From: G965267185 sp965267185
GTDB taxonomy: Bacteria > Pseudomonadota > Alphaproteobacteria > UBA6615
DNA length: 64,000 nt
Assembly (NCBI GenBank): GCA_965267185.1
Contig: OZ253937.1
Span: 124,001-188,000, forward strand
Reading direction: 5' to 3'
This document shows, one piece after another, positions 54,784 through 63,554 of this stretch. The notes beneath the pieces are model-generated. The model ran no database searches, was not told where the DNA came from, and worked only from the letters and a program-made list of their open reading frames with translations. A program made the translations under genes and the position numbers. The stretch's first letter is position 1. Each line of letters starts with the position of its first letter.

Positions 54784-56865
54784 ATGTTCGCCCGAGGCTC
54801 GGACGGCGGGCCATCTGCCGCAGAATTTTCCTTCGACGAAGCCTTCGACCGCAACATCGGTTGGGTCACGACGCGGGAGCAGCAAGTCTTGCGCGGCAAG
54901 AAAGCGGCGATCGCCGGGATGGGCGGCGTTGGCGGCGTCCACCTTCTGACCCTCGCCCGCTTGGGCATCGGCAACTTCCATATCTCCGATTTCGATGCGT
55001 TCGAGCTGGCGAATTTCAATCGCCAGATCGGTGCGACCGTCGACACGGTCGGGCGGCCGAAGGCCGAAGTACTCGAGGAGATGGCCTACGCGGTCAATCC
55101 CGAACTCGACATCACCGTTTTTCCCGACGGCATCGATGAAGACAACATCGACGCTTTTCTCGATGGGGTCGACGTTTTTATCGACGGGTTCGATTTTTTC
55201 GTGCTCGACGTGCGCGCGAAAGTATTCAAGCGCTGCGCCGAGCGCGGCATACCGGCGATTACCGCTGCGCCGATCGGCATGGGCACCGCCTACCTCGTGT
55301 TCATGCCAGGCGGCATGACCTTCGAAGAGTATTTCCGCCTCGAGGGACTGCCGCTGCAGCAGCAGTACGTCAACTTCTTCATGGGCTTGGTGCCGAAGGG
55401 GCTACAGAGCGCCTACCTGGTGGATCCGGGCCGCCTCGACCTGGCGTCGCAGAAAGGCCCGTCCTCGATGATCGGCTGCCAGCTTTGCGCCGGTGTGGCC
55501 GGCGCCGAAGCGGTCAAGGTGCTACTGGGCCGTGAGCCGGTTCGCGCGGCGCCCGCCTACCATCAGTTCGATGCTCATACGGGCAAGTATTTTGTCGGCC
55601 GCCTGCGCGGCGGCAACAATAACCCGCTTCAGCGGTTCAAGCTGAAAAAGGCCTATGCTCATTTCGCGTCGCTGTCGCCCGAACGGGAGCCGTCGCCCAC
55701 CGAAGGGCTCGACAGCGAGATCAAGCAAATCATCGACGTGGCGCGTTGGGCGCCGAGTGGCGACAACACGCAACCCTGGCGGTTCGATATCGAAGACGAA
55801 GACAGTCTGACGGTCCATGTCCGTGACCAGTCCGACGACGATGTCTACGACTACAAGGGCGGCCAGCCGTCGCTGTTGTCCACCGGGGCGATGTTGGAGA
55901 CCATGCGGATCGCCGCGTCGGAATTTGGCCGCACGCTGGTGTGGCAATATAGGGGCGCCGAGGGCCATCACCACCGGATCAAGGTGCAGTTGCTGAAAAC
56001 GCCCGGCACCAAGCCCGACCCGCTCTTGCCGTTCACAATGGAACGCTCGGTCGACCGCGAGCCGTATCAGACAAAACCGCTGACCGTGCGTGAGAAAGCC
56101 GCACTCGTCAGAGCGGCGGGCGACGATCTGGAGGTCCGGTGGCACATCGAGCTGGACGAGCGGTGGGAGATGGCCAAGCTGAGCGGTTTGGCGACCGACA
56201 TTCGCCTTCGGATCCCCGAAGCGTTCCGCATTCACCAGAGAATTCTGGATTGGACCCGCAAGTTCAGCCCCGACGGCATTCCCGCCGGCGCGATCGGGCT
56301 GGATGCGCTGACCTTGAAGATCATGCGCTGGGCCCTTCAGGATTGGAAACGCGTGGCACGCATGAACCTTATGCCGGCCGCCACCCTGATGGCGCGGGTG
56401 CAGATGGATTATATGCCGGGGCTTTTCTCGGCGGCGTATTTCACGCTGACCCGTAAGGAGACGCCCAAGCCGGGCACCGATACGGCTGAGTCCGTGCTGC
56501 GCACCGGCATGTCGCTACAGCGGTTCTGGCTCACCGCGACAAGCCTGGGCTTAGCGATGCAGCCGGCCATGGCGACGGTGATCTTCGCCGATTATGGACG
56601 TCACGACATCGAGTTCACCGCCAGTCCCAAGATTCGGCGGCGGGCGCGTCAGTTGGCGCAACGGCTCGATGAAATCGAGCCGGACGGCGGCGACAATCTT
56701 CTGTTTATGGGGCGGATCGGTAAGCCTCGCCTCAAGCGGGTGGGGCCGCGCTCGGTCCGCCTGCCGGTCGACCGGCTGATCTCGAAGGACGTGTCCGACG
56801 CCGCACCGGCGCAACGGGAAGAAGATACGTCGGCCGAACCCGCTGAGGTTCGCGAGGCGGTTTAA
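54784..56865 (+). CDS. ThiF/E1-like adenylyltransferase fused to nitroreductase
   Basis: A 693-residue fusion. Residues about 20-260 are a ThiF/MoeB-type domain: GMGGVGG (45-51), a following acidic turn ISDFDAFELANFNRQIGA, and GCQLCAG near 230, with only one CxxC instead of the two of zinc-binding E1 enzymes. Residues about 310-600 are a nitroreductase-type flavin domain starting ARWAPSGDNTQPWRF. The family resembles the Rv1355c-type ThiF-nitroreductase proteins. It should activate a carboxyl by adenylation and reduce or oxidise a product. It is tied by a 2-base gap to the acyltransferase gene. Substrate unknown. Confidence 0.85.
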   Translation: MFARGSDGGPSAAEFSFDEAFDRNIGWVTTREQQVLRGKKAAIAGMGGVGGVHLLTLARLGIGNFHISDFDAFELANFNRQIGATVDTVGRPKAEVLEEMAYAVNPELDITVFPDGIDEDNIDAFLDGVDVFIDGFDFFVLDVRAKVFKRCAERGIPAITAAPIGMGTAYLVFMPGGMTFEEYFRLEGLPLQQQYVNFFMGLVPKGLQSAYLVDPGRLDLASQKGPSSMIGCQLCAGVAGAEAVKVLLGREPVRAAPAYHQFDAHTGKYFVGRLRGGNNNPLQRFKLKKAYAHFASLSPEREPSPTEGLDSEIKQIIDVARWAPSGDNTQPWRFDIEDEDSLTVHVRDQSDDDVYDYKGGQPSLLSTGAMLETMRIAASEFGRTLVWQYRGAEGHHHRIKVQLLKTPGTKPDPLLPFTMERSVDREPYQTKPLTVREKAALVRAAGDDLEVRWHIELDERWEMAKLSGLATDIRLRIPEAFRIHQRILDWTRKFSPDGIPAGAIGLDALTLKIMRWALQDWKRVARMNLMPAATLMARVQMDYMPGLFSAAYFTLTRKETPKPGTDTAESVLRTGMSLQRFWLTATSLGLAMQPAMATVIFADYGRHDIEFTASPKIRRRARQLAQRLDEIEPDGGDNLLFMGRIGKPRLKRVGPRSVRLPVDRLISKDVSDAAPAQREEDTSAEPAEVREAV

Positions 56866-56883
56866 CTTATCGTGTCTGCCTTC

Positions 56884-57019
56884 CATCCTTCGAGATGCGA
56901 TCTGCGATCGCTCCTCAGGATCAGGTGCCTGACTTACACAAGTTAACAAGAACCTCATGGTTCGCTTGTCGAAGCATGAAACGGTGCGCCCTCGTCCTTC
57001 GACAGGCTCAGGATGAGGG
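56884..57019. repeat. Interspersed repeat-like (REP-type) sequences
   Basis: Two segments have the look of dispersed extragenic repeats common in alphaproteobacterial genomes. At 56884-56925 CATCCTTCGAGATGCGATC continues to CTCCTCAGGATCAGG, with a central dyad. At 56951-57019 the sequence runs from ACCTCATGGTTCGCTTGTCG to CGTCCTTCGACAGGCTCAGG. They share CCTTCGA and CTCAGGAT words. Copy number elsewhere cannot be seen here. Confidence 0.5.
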
Positions 57020-57030
57020 CATAACTTCGA

Positions 57031-57214
57031 ATAAACAAACCCCCGGACGAAGGTCGCGGGGGCCAGCTTACTCCAGATAAACAAACCCCCGGACGAAGGT
57101 CGCGGGGGCCAGCTTATTTCAGATAAACAAACCCCCGGACGAAGGTGGCGGGGGCCAGCTTACTCCAGATAAACAAACCTCCGGACGAAGGTCGCGGGGG
57201 CCAGCCTATTTCAG
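57031..57214. repeat. Tandem repeat, four copies of a 46-bp hairpin unit
   Basis: Copies start at 57031, 57077, 57123 and 57169, each 46 bases and nearly identical, beginning ATAAACAAACCCCCGGACGA and containing an imperfect hairpin (CCCCC ... GGGGG, with GAC/GTC). Copies 1 and 3 share the ending CTTACTCCAG while 2 and 4 end in TATTTCAG, pointing to duplication of a 92-bp pair. The fifth start, at 57215, runs into the terminator of the PEP-CTERM gene, so the array seems to have grown from it. Confidence 0.9.
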
Positions 57215-57220
57215 ATAAAC

Positions 57221-57249
57221 AAACCCCCGGGACGAAGTCCCGGGGGTTT
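57221..57249 (-). terminator. Intrinsic terminator of the PEP-CTERM gene
   Basis: A perfect inverted repeat with 13-base arms (57221-57233 and 57237-57249, AAACCCCCGGGAC and its complement) and a 3-base loop lies about 41 bases beyond the stop of the minus-strand PEP-CTERM gene. On that strand the stem ends GGGGGTTT and continues GTTTAT. The stem is symmetric and would work in both directions. Confidence 0.8.
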
Positions 57250-57289
57250 GGGTGAAACCATACAGTTTCTTTTTTTGTTTTTGTTGCCC

Positions 57290-58246
57290 TTAGCTGACGG
57301 CACCGAAGCTACGGCGCTGACGGCGCGTGGCCAAGAAGCCGAAGGCGATCAGAGCGATACCGAACATGCCAAGCGTCGAAGGCTCGGGGACCGGGAAGAA
57401 GATCTGGCCGCCGCCGCCGATTTCAGCGATGAACGGATTGGGCTGCTCACCGGTTGCGTCAACGATCGTCAGGCCCTGGGTGTTACCGCCAAGGGTCATG
57501 ATTTCGTAGAACGGCGTCGGATCGCTGAAGAGGTCAAGGAAAACTTCCGAGAAGTCGGTCACGATGACTTCGAAGTTGCCTTCAGCAGCATCGACCGGAT
57601 CGACGTTGGCGTCGCCCCGTCCGAGGAGCGTCGCTGAGGCGAGGAAGATGTCTTCAGCGCCGCCTCCGGCAACCGCAGGATCAGAGAGATCGTCCAGGCC
57701 GTTGGAAAGCGAACCCGGCAGAACACCTGTGTTTGCCGCAGGGGTAAACGTTGTGTCCTGATCGGTATCGATGAAGAAGTTGACCTCGAACGAGCTGAAC
57801 TCGACTTCGATAAAACCAGGCTGCACCGCCGAAGCTGTCGCCGTGCCCGATGCCGAAAACAGGCCGTACACATTGTATCCAATAGGTGCGATGGCGTTTA
57901 AGGCAGAAGCGATCGGTGTGTTGGAATCGTCGTTATAAGAGCTCCAGGTGATGATGCCCTTCTCGAAGAAGATGTCATCGCCGTCCAGAAACGTCGGACC
58001 GGTCTGTTCCTGCTCGATAACAGCAGTATAGGTAAAGCCGATGTTGTCGACGCCCGTTAGCGTGCCACCGAAACCGCCGCCGGCGCACAAGGCTGTGCCG
58101 CCGCACGTTTCATCGATGCTGAAATTCGCGCCAAAGTCCTGCGCATGGGCGCTTCCGGGCTGGTGCACAACGCCGATGGCGAGTGCAAAGAACGCTACCG
58201 CGCCCATAAACACCAAGCTCGATAAAGCTTTGTCTAAGTACTTCAT
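57290..58246 (-). CDS. PEP-CTERM sorting domain protein (possibly PepA-like)
   Basis: A 318-residue exosortase substrate. Residues 1-35 are a signal peptide ending SAHA; the last 33 residues form the sorting signal VPEPSTLGMFGIALIAFGFL followed by ATRRQRRS, i.e. PEP motif (287-289), membrane helix, basic tail. The body is acidic and beta-rich, and YNVYGLFSASGTATAS with NFFIDTDQDTTF resembles flocculation-associated PepA; that match is tentative. The start is ATG at 58246 with GGAGG 7 bases upstream, not the longer frame to 58333. It has a sigma-54 promoter at 58294-58309. XrtA should cleave it and export it to the cell surface or EPS. Confidence 0.92.
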   Translation of the reverse strand: MKYLDKALSSLVFMGAVAFFALAIGVVHQPGSAHAQDFGANFSIDETCGGTALCAGGGFGGTLTGVDNIGFTYTAVIEQEQTGPTFLDGDDIFFEKGIITWSSYNDDSNTPIASALNAIAPIGYNVYGLFSASGTATASAVQPGFIEVEFSSFEVNFFIDTDQDTTFTPAANTGVLPGSLSNGLDDLSDPAVAGGGAEDIFLASATLLGRGDANVDPVDAAEGNFEVIVTDFSEVFLDLFSDPTPFYEIMTLGGNTQGLTIVDATGEQPNPFIAEIGGGGQIFFPVPEPSTLGMFGIALIAFGFLATRRQRRSFGAVS

Positions 58247-58293
58247 GGTTTCACCTCCAATTACGATGGGCTTCATGCCCACGCCCCATTTAA

Positions 58294-58309
58294 TGCAATG
58301 GCTGTGCCA
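58294..58309 (-). promoter_or_regulatory. Sigma-54 (-24/-12) promoter of the PEP-CTERM gene
   Basis: Read on the minus strand the 16 bases are TGGCACAGCCATTGCA, matching the consensus TGGCACG-N4-TTGCA at all but one fixed base, with GG and GC exactly 10 bases apart. The -12 GC is at 58295-58296, putting the start about 58284, 38 bases before the ATG. PrsR, encoded next door, has the GAFTGA sigma-54-contact loop, so it is the obvious activator. CGGCTTTTTGCCG at 58409-58421, about 100 bases upstream, could be an enhancer dyad but is weak. Confidence 0.85.
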
Positions 58310-58751
58310 CAATGAATTTTCTTTATTTATCAATAGGTTATGTTTTGGACGTCTAGAAACGACCCGGGAATTGTAAAGTTTAGCGACAGTTTCTGAGGCC
58401 GTAAAAATCGGCTTTTTGCCGCTCTGAGTCCTTCGAGACCAAAAATACTGTTATTTTTCAATAGTATAATCGAGTTTTCGTGCGGTATTGGAGAGTGTTC
58501 GATTTTTTTACACATTTGCGGACATTTAACACCTGACTGCGATATTGTTGTGCGTGGTCATTGATCGCAGGAAAAGCCCGGAAAACCGTTATAATCAGGC
58601 CGGCTTCCATACTAGAGGCATTGAGTAAGTGTTTGTAGGACAATATCGAATCTGCGATCTAACATTGTCTGTCAAACGAAATTCCCGGTGCGAATACGGC
58701 TTTAGCTGCGCAACCTCAAACGAGCTCTTCGATACGCCCTAATACCGCGCC
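58310..58751. other. Divergent control region between PEP-CTERM gene and prsK
   Basis: About 440 bases, AT-rich, with no gene. It should hold activator sites for the sigma-54 promoter on its left and the promoter for prsK on its right. TATAAT occurs at about 58590 on the plus strand but without a well-spaced -35 element. Confidence 0.5.
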
Positions 58752-60839
58752 ATGTCTGATCCAACCCTGCAAATCGGTCTATTTGGTTACGCGGCTGGCG
58801 CCCTCGCTTATCTCGCTCTTGCGGGCGTGCTGCTGCGCGGCTGGACGGGGCGGGTGCAGGGGACGGTTCTCATCGCCGGTTGTTTTGCGACGGCTGCCTG
58901 GGCGGCTGCCGAGACCCATCGGATATGGACCGGAACGGTTCTTGAATCGACTACTGTTGGGCTGCTCAACCACCTGCATCAAGGCCTGTGGGTCGCTTTT
59001 CTGTGGGTCCTGTTACATCCCGATTTCCCGAAAGGCTTAGGCGCGCGCGAGAATCGCGCCTCGACGTTGCGCGGCGGTCTTTTGCTCCTGATTTGGCTGG
59101 TGATCGGCGTGTTCGAGGTCGAGCCCGCGGTCATCGGCCAGCAATTACAGTTGCTGGCCCGCCTGGTTTTGGTTGCGGCGGGGCTGGTGTTGGTCGAAAA
59201 CCTGTACCGCCGGGCGACTGCTGATGCGCGCTGGGGCTTGAAGTTCCTGTGTATCGGGCTCGGCGGGATGTTCGTCTACGACCTGTTTCTCTACGCCCAC
59301 GCCATGCTGTTTTTCGCCGTCGATCCGGCGCTGCATGCCGCCCGCGGCGTTATCATCACGCTTGCGGTGCCTTTGTTGGCGGTGGCGGCGCGGCGCAACG
59401 ATTTGTGGCGCACCAATCTGACGGTTTCCCGCTCGACCGCCGTGCATACAACGGCCTTGATCATGAGCGGCGTCTATCTATGCCTGATGGCGGTGGCGGC
59501 GGTTTATGTACGCCAAGTCGGTGGTGGGGCCGGGGCGGCGTTTCAAGCGGTCTTTCTGTTCGGCGCGATCGCGCTGTTGGCGGTTGTGCTGGCGTCGCGC
59601 GCCTTTTGGGCCAACCTCAAGACCTTCACCGGCCGCCATTTCTTCGACCTGAAATACGACTATCGCGAGGAATGGCTGCGGTTCAGCCAGACCCTTTCCG
59701 AACGGGATACCGAGCTGCCGCTCGAAATTCGTATCGTGCGGGCGGTCGCCGATGTTGTGGAAAGCCCCGCCGGCGCCATGTGGCGGCGCCAGGACGGCCA
59801 TTTCGCGTTGATGTCAACCTGGAACGTCGGCGCCGAAAGCCTTGATGCCGCTGATAGCGAAGAACTCGCTCAGTATCTGCAAGAGACCCGCTCGGTTGTC
59901 GACATCCGCGATGTTGAGGCCAATCCGAGCAAATACATCGGCTTCACAGTGCCGGCGTCGCTAAGCCGGATCGAGCGCGGTTGGATTATTGTGCCGTTAA
60001 TCTTTCACGACTATCTGCACGGGTTCGTGCTGTTGACGCGGCCGCGCGCGCCCCGCGTACTGGATTGGGAAGACGTCGATCTCTTGAACACCATGTGTTA
60101 CCACGCCACCAGCTATCTCGCCGAGCAACTGGCGGGGCGTCAGCTTGCCGAAAACCGTGAGTTTGAAAAACTCAATCGCCGTTTTGCCTTTGCCTTGCAC
60201 GATATCAAGAACCTGGCCAGCCAGTTTTCGCTGGTCGCGGCCAATTTTGAAAGACATGGCGAAAACCCTGCTTTCCGGGCCGATATGGTATCGACGTTGA
60301 AAGACACCAGTGGGCAAATGAAACGGCTGATGCGGCGCTTGCAAGGCGATCAGGAAGTTGAAGGGAGCCGCACGAAAGTTATCCTCGAGCCGCTCATGCA
60401 AAAGCTGGTTTCGATCGACAGTCACGCGGCGGTCGAGCCCATGGGCAACCGCAATACCAGCGAGATCGCGGTGTTGGCCGATGAGGATCGGCTCGCCGCG
60501 GTGTTCCGTCACCTGATCGATAACGCAATCGAAGCGGTCGACGATAACGGTAGTGTACGGGTGTCGGTTCACAAGCATCAAAGCTCAGCTGTCGTCGAAA
60601 TCATCGACAACGGCGTGGGCATGGAGGCCGATTTCGTCGCCAACGAGCTGTTTCGGCCGTTCCGGTCCACCAAGAAAGGCGGGTTCGGTTTGGGCGCATT
60701 CCAATGCCGCGATTATGTGCGCGAGCTCGGCGGCGATCTCGAGGTGTTCAGCAGTCCCGGGTCGGGCACGACCGTGCGTGTCATCCTGCCGGCGGTCGAT
60801 GTCGCGGCGCCGGCCGATAGCGCTGCGGCGGCGCAATAG
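58752..60839 (+). CDS. prsK: PEP-CTERM system histidine kinase PrsK
   Basis: A 695-residue sensor kinase. Residues 1-290 contain about eight membrane segments, 310-450 a GAF-like domain, and 470-690 the kinase. The phospho-acceptor is His483 in ALHDIKNLASQF; the N box is DNAIEA and the G boxes are DNGVGM and GFGLGAF. This architecture is that of PrsK, which phosphorylates PrsR in exosortase systems. The signal sensed is unknown. The next gene starts 31 bases after its stop. Confidence 0.94.
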   Translation: MSDPTLQIGLFGYAAGALAYLALAGVLLRGWTGRVQGTVLIAGCFATAAWAAAETHRIWTGTVLESTTVGLLNHLHQGLWVAFLWVLLHPDFPKGLGARENRASTLRGGLLLLIWLVIGVFEVEPAVIGQQLQLLARLVLVAAGLVLVENLYRRATADARWGLKFLCIGLGGMFVYDLFLYAHAMLFFAVDPALHAARGVIITLAVPLLAVAARRNDLWRTNLTVSRSTAVHTTALIMSGVYLCLMAVAAVYVRQVGGGAGAAFQAVFLFGAIALLAVVLASRAFWANLKTFTGRHFFDLKYDYREEWLRFSQTLSERDTELPLEIRIVRAVADVVESPAGAMWRRQDGHFALMSTWNVGAESLDAADSEELAQYLQETRSVVDIRDVEANPSKYIGFTVPASLSRIERGWIIVPLIFHDYLHGFVLLTRPRAPRVLDWEDVDLLNTMCYHATSYLAEQLAGRQLAENREFEKLNRRFAFALHDIKNLASQFSLVAANFERHGENPAFRADMVSTLKDTSGQMKRLMRRLQGDQEVEGSRTKVILEPLMQKLVSIDSHAAVEPMGNRNTSEIAVLADEDRLAAVFRHLIDNAIEAVDDNGSVRVSVHKHQSSAVVEIIDNGVGMEADFVANELFRPFRSTKKGGFGLGAFQCRDYVRELGGDLEVFSSPGSGTTVRVILPAVDVAAPADSAAAAQ

Positions 60840-60870
60840 GCGATCCGGGAAGCGGTTAGAGACGGTATCA

Positions 60871-62229
60871 ATGGCGGATAACGATATTCAGCTTCTCATC
60901 GTCGATGACGACGAGGCTTTGCAGCAGCAGCTACGCTGGGCGTTCGACGATGTCGCCGCCAATGTGGCGGGCAGCCGGGCCGAAGCGCTAGAGAAGTTTC
61001 GCGAAACCCCGACGCCGGTGGTTCTGTGCGACTTGGGCCTGCCGCCCGATAAAGACGGACCTTCGGAAGGTCTGGCGACCCTGGAAGGCATTCTTGCGAT
61101 CGAGCCCAATACCAAGGTCGTGGTGATGACCGGCCAGACCGAGCACGAATACGCCGTTCGCGCAGTCGCGCTCGGCGCCTACGATTTCTATGCGAAGCCG
61201 ATTGAGATCGAGACGCTGAACCTTATCGTACGCCGTGCCCTCAGCCTGCAGCAGCTCGAAGAGGAGAACCGGCGTTTAAAACAGGTCGACGGTCATATGC
61301 CGCTGCCCGGTGTCGTCGCACAAAGCCCGCAGATGCTGGAGGTTTGCGACACTGTTCGGAAGTTCGCCGATACCGCATTGTCCGTTCTGCTGCTGGGCGA
61401 GAGCGGCACCGGTAAGGAGCTCCTGGCCAATGCCCTGCATTCATTGAGTGAGCGGTCGGACGGTCCCTTTATCGCGCTGAACTGCGCCGCCATCCCCGAA
61501 GCTTTGCTGGAAAGCGAGTTGTTCGGCCATGAAAAAGGCGCGTTTACCGGCGCGGTGAGCCAGACCATCGGCAAGGTCGAGCAGGCCAACGGCGGTACAC
61601 TGTTTCTCGACGAGATCGGCGATATGCCGATGCCGCTGCAGGCCAAGCTTTTGCGCTTTATCGAGGAACGGTCGATCGAGCGGGTCGGCGGCCGGCGCCA
61701 GATACCCATCGATACGCGGCTCGTCTCAGCCACCAATATGGATCTGGCCGCGGGTATCACCGATGGGGTTTTCCGCGGCGACCTCTATTACCGTTTGGCT
61801 GAGCTCGTGGTGGACATTCCGCCGCTACGCGACCGCACCGACGATATTATCCTGATCGCGCGTCATATTTTGGAAGAACAAGTGCGCGAATCGGGCCTTA
61901 AAAAACGCGAGTTTTCGAGCGGCGCCTTGAGCGCAATTCTGGCGCAATCCTGGCCGGGCAATGTGCGCCAACTACAAAATACGATTCGGCGGGCGGCGAT
62001 CAACGCCGACCATGAAACCGTTCAAGAGGCGGATCTCGGCCTGGAATCTACAGCCGAACTGGATCCTTCGTTGGTTACGCTCAAGGCGTGCCGGGAGGAA
62101 GCAGAACGGATTGCCGTTACCCGCGCGATGAGCCAGGCCGGCGGTAATGTGTCGAAGGCGGCGCGAATTCTCGATGTGAGCCGCCCGACCGTCTATCAGT
62201 TGCTGCGCCAATACGAGCTAAACGAATAG
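60871..62229 (+). CDS. prsR: Sigma-54-dependent response regulator PrsR
   Basis: A 452-residue NtrC-type activator. The receiver domain has phospho-acceptor Asp54 in VVLCDLGLP, with Thr/Lys partners downstream. The AAA+ domain has Walker A GESGTGKE (176-183), the sigma-54 contact loop GAFTGA (223-228) and LFLDEIGDMP; a Fis-type helix-turn-helix ends the chain (VSKAARILDVSRPTVYQLLR). The open frame reaches back to 60553 inside prsK, but the true start is ATG 60871, where the receiver domain begins. It should activate the sigma-54 promoter at 58294-58309. Confidence 0.95.
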   Translation: MADNDIQLLIVDDDEALQQQLRWAFDDVAANVAGSRAEALEKFRETPTPVVLCDLGLPPDKDGPSEGLATLEGILAIEPNTKVVVMTGQTEHEYAVRAVALGAYDFYAKPIEIETLNLIVRRALSLQQLEEENRRLKQVDGHMPLPGVVAQSPQMLEVCDTVRKFADTALSVLLLGESGTGKELLANALHSLSERSDGPFIALNCAAIPEALLESELFGHEKGAFTGAVSQTIGKVEQANGGTLFLDEIGDMPMPLQAKLLRFIEERSIERVGGRRQIPIDTRLVSATNMDLAAGITDGVFRGDLYYRLAELVVDIPPLRDRTDDIILIARHILEEQVRESGLKKREFSSGALSAILAQSWPGNVRQLQNTIRRAAINADHETVQEADLGLESTAELDPSLVTLKACREEAERIAVTRAMSQAGGNVSKAARILDVSRPTVYQLLRQYELNE

Positions 62230-62709
62230 TGAGAACGTCGATCGGCCACATCCGCGCCGGCGGTAAATTCCTTTACAGGCGGCGGTATTTTACCGATCAT
62301 GCAATTACGGTTAACGAACCGCGTAAGTGTCTGTACAGACGCAGAGATAAAGGCGTAAGTATCTCAACGAATGCCGTTTGTTGTGTGTTGGTTTGGAAAC
62401 TTCCGTTGGGGTAGTCGTTGCGAAGTTTTGGAGTACAGAATTGCCGGGGGGCTTCCGGAATCGGTTAAGTGGTTAGGGCTGGTGTTCTAGTCGAGTGTCC
62501 GCTGATGCAACAGAACATGAAATAGTCTGATTTGTTGTGGTCATTCTTCAACAGTAAAACTGGTTTAGCCGACTGATATCATTAACCGATCATTAACAAC
62601 CGTTAACCATGATTATTTGTAGTGGGTCCAAGAACGGCTTTTTCTGTGCATTTTTGTTTGGTGTTTGTTTGTTTTATGGGATACAACCGAGCCAAGTTGG
62701 AGAGGTATC
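62230..62709. other. Intergenic region upstream of the export gene
   Basis: A 480-base gap, AT-rich in its second half. It should hold the promoter of the export module. TTGGGG ... GTTGC at 62406-62421 has GG and GC 10 bases apart and TTGC, but lacks the CAC of the -24 element and lies about 290 bases from the gene, so it is only a weak sigma-54 candidate. A GTG frame at 62229-62414 is Arg-rich and not called. Confidence 0.45.
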
Positions 62710-63342
62710 ATGACGTTTAGTGCAGCGTTTCGCCGGTCGGCTAAGCTTTTCGCGAGCTTCGTGCTCGTGGCCGCCATCACTGGTTGCGCGAGTTTGGAAG
62801 AATTGCCGGCCTTGAGCGAAGAAGTCACGGCGGAACGGCCTTTCTATCGGATTGGTCCCGGCGACAATTTGAATATCTTCGTCTGGCAGAATCCGGACCT
62901 CACTACAACCATTCCGGTGCGCCCAGACGGGCGTGTTTCCGTGCCGCTCATGGAAGACCTTGAAGTTACAGGCAAAACGCCGACGGAGCTGGCGCGCGAA
63001 ATAGAGGAAAAGTTAAGGGAATTTGTGCAGGATCCCTTAGTGACCGTCATGGTTACGGGTTTTGTGGGGCCATTCTCAGAGCAGGTCCGGGTGGTTGGCG
63101 AAGCGGCTAATCCCCAGGCGTTGCCCTACCGGGCCAATATGACCCTGTTGGATGTGATGATTGCTGTTGGAGGCTTAACGGAATTTGCGGATGGCAATGG
63201 CAGCACCGTGGTTCGGCGCGCCGATGGGCAGGAACAACAGTTCCGCGCCCGCCTTTCCGATCTGATCAGGGATGGCGATATTTCCGCGAATGCGCTGCTT
63301 CTCCCTGGTGATGTCATAATTGTGCCAGAGAGTTTCTTTTAA
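62710..63342 (+). CDS. Polysaccharide export lipoprotein, Wza-like, XrtA-associated (TIGR03027-like)
   Basis: A 210-residue outer-membrane export protein. The start is ATG 62710 with GGAGAGG upstream; the frame's earlier codons are not translated. The signal peptide ends in the lipobox ITGC at about residue 20. YRIGPGDNLNIFVWQNPDL opens the Poly_export domain, and an SLBB-like segment (VRVVGEAANPQALPYRANMT) follows. Its short length matches the XrtA export family. It forms the periplasm-to-outside channel and works with the chain-length protein downstream. Confidence 0.92.
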   Translation: MTFSAAFRRSAKLFASFVLVAAITGCASLEELPALSEEVTAERPFYRIGPGDNLNIFVWQNPDLTTTIPVRPDGRVSVPLMEDLEVTGKTPTELAREIEEKLREFVQDPLVTVMVTGFVGPFSEQVRVVGEAANPQALPYRANMTLLDVMIAVGGLTEFADGNGSTVVRRADGQEQQFRARLSDLIRDGDISANALLLPGDVIIVPESFF

Positions 63343-63554
63343 TTAGCTGCGCCAAAAGTTTTTTCAGTCGACCGGCTCAAAGACCGATGGAACAGCTTCG
63401 TTTCTTGTTGGAGACTTGTTCAAGTGCTTGTTCGAGTAAACCGAAGGGGATCGGCAGTTGAGAAATCAATTGTCAGGTCGTTTGTAGCCGAGGCGTCGTA
63501 TTCGGACGGTCGAGTCGTACTTGAACAGCTATACTGGTGTGACGGAGGTCGGCG

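Noticed and set aside
57031..57214. Tandem 46-bp repeat as a CRISPR array
   Set aside because: Copies are contiguous with no unique spacers, and no cas genes are present.
62229..62414. 61-residue frame after prsR
   Set aside because: Overlaps the prsR stop, Arg-rich, with no family or ribosome-binding site.
62406..62421. Sigma-54-like site upstream of the export gene
   Set aside because: Spacing fits but the -24 CAC is absent and the gene is about 290 bases away; a GG-N10-GC match is expected by chance.
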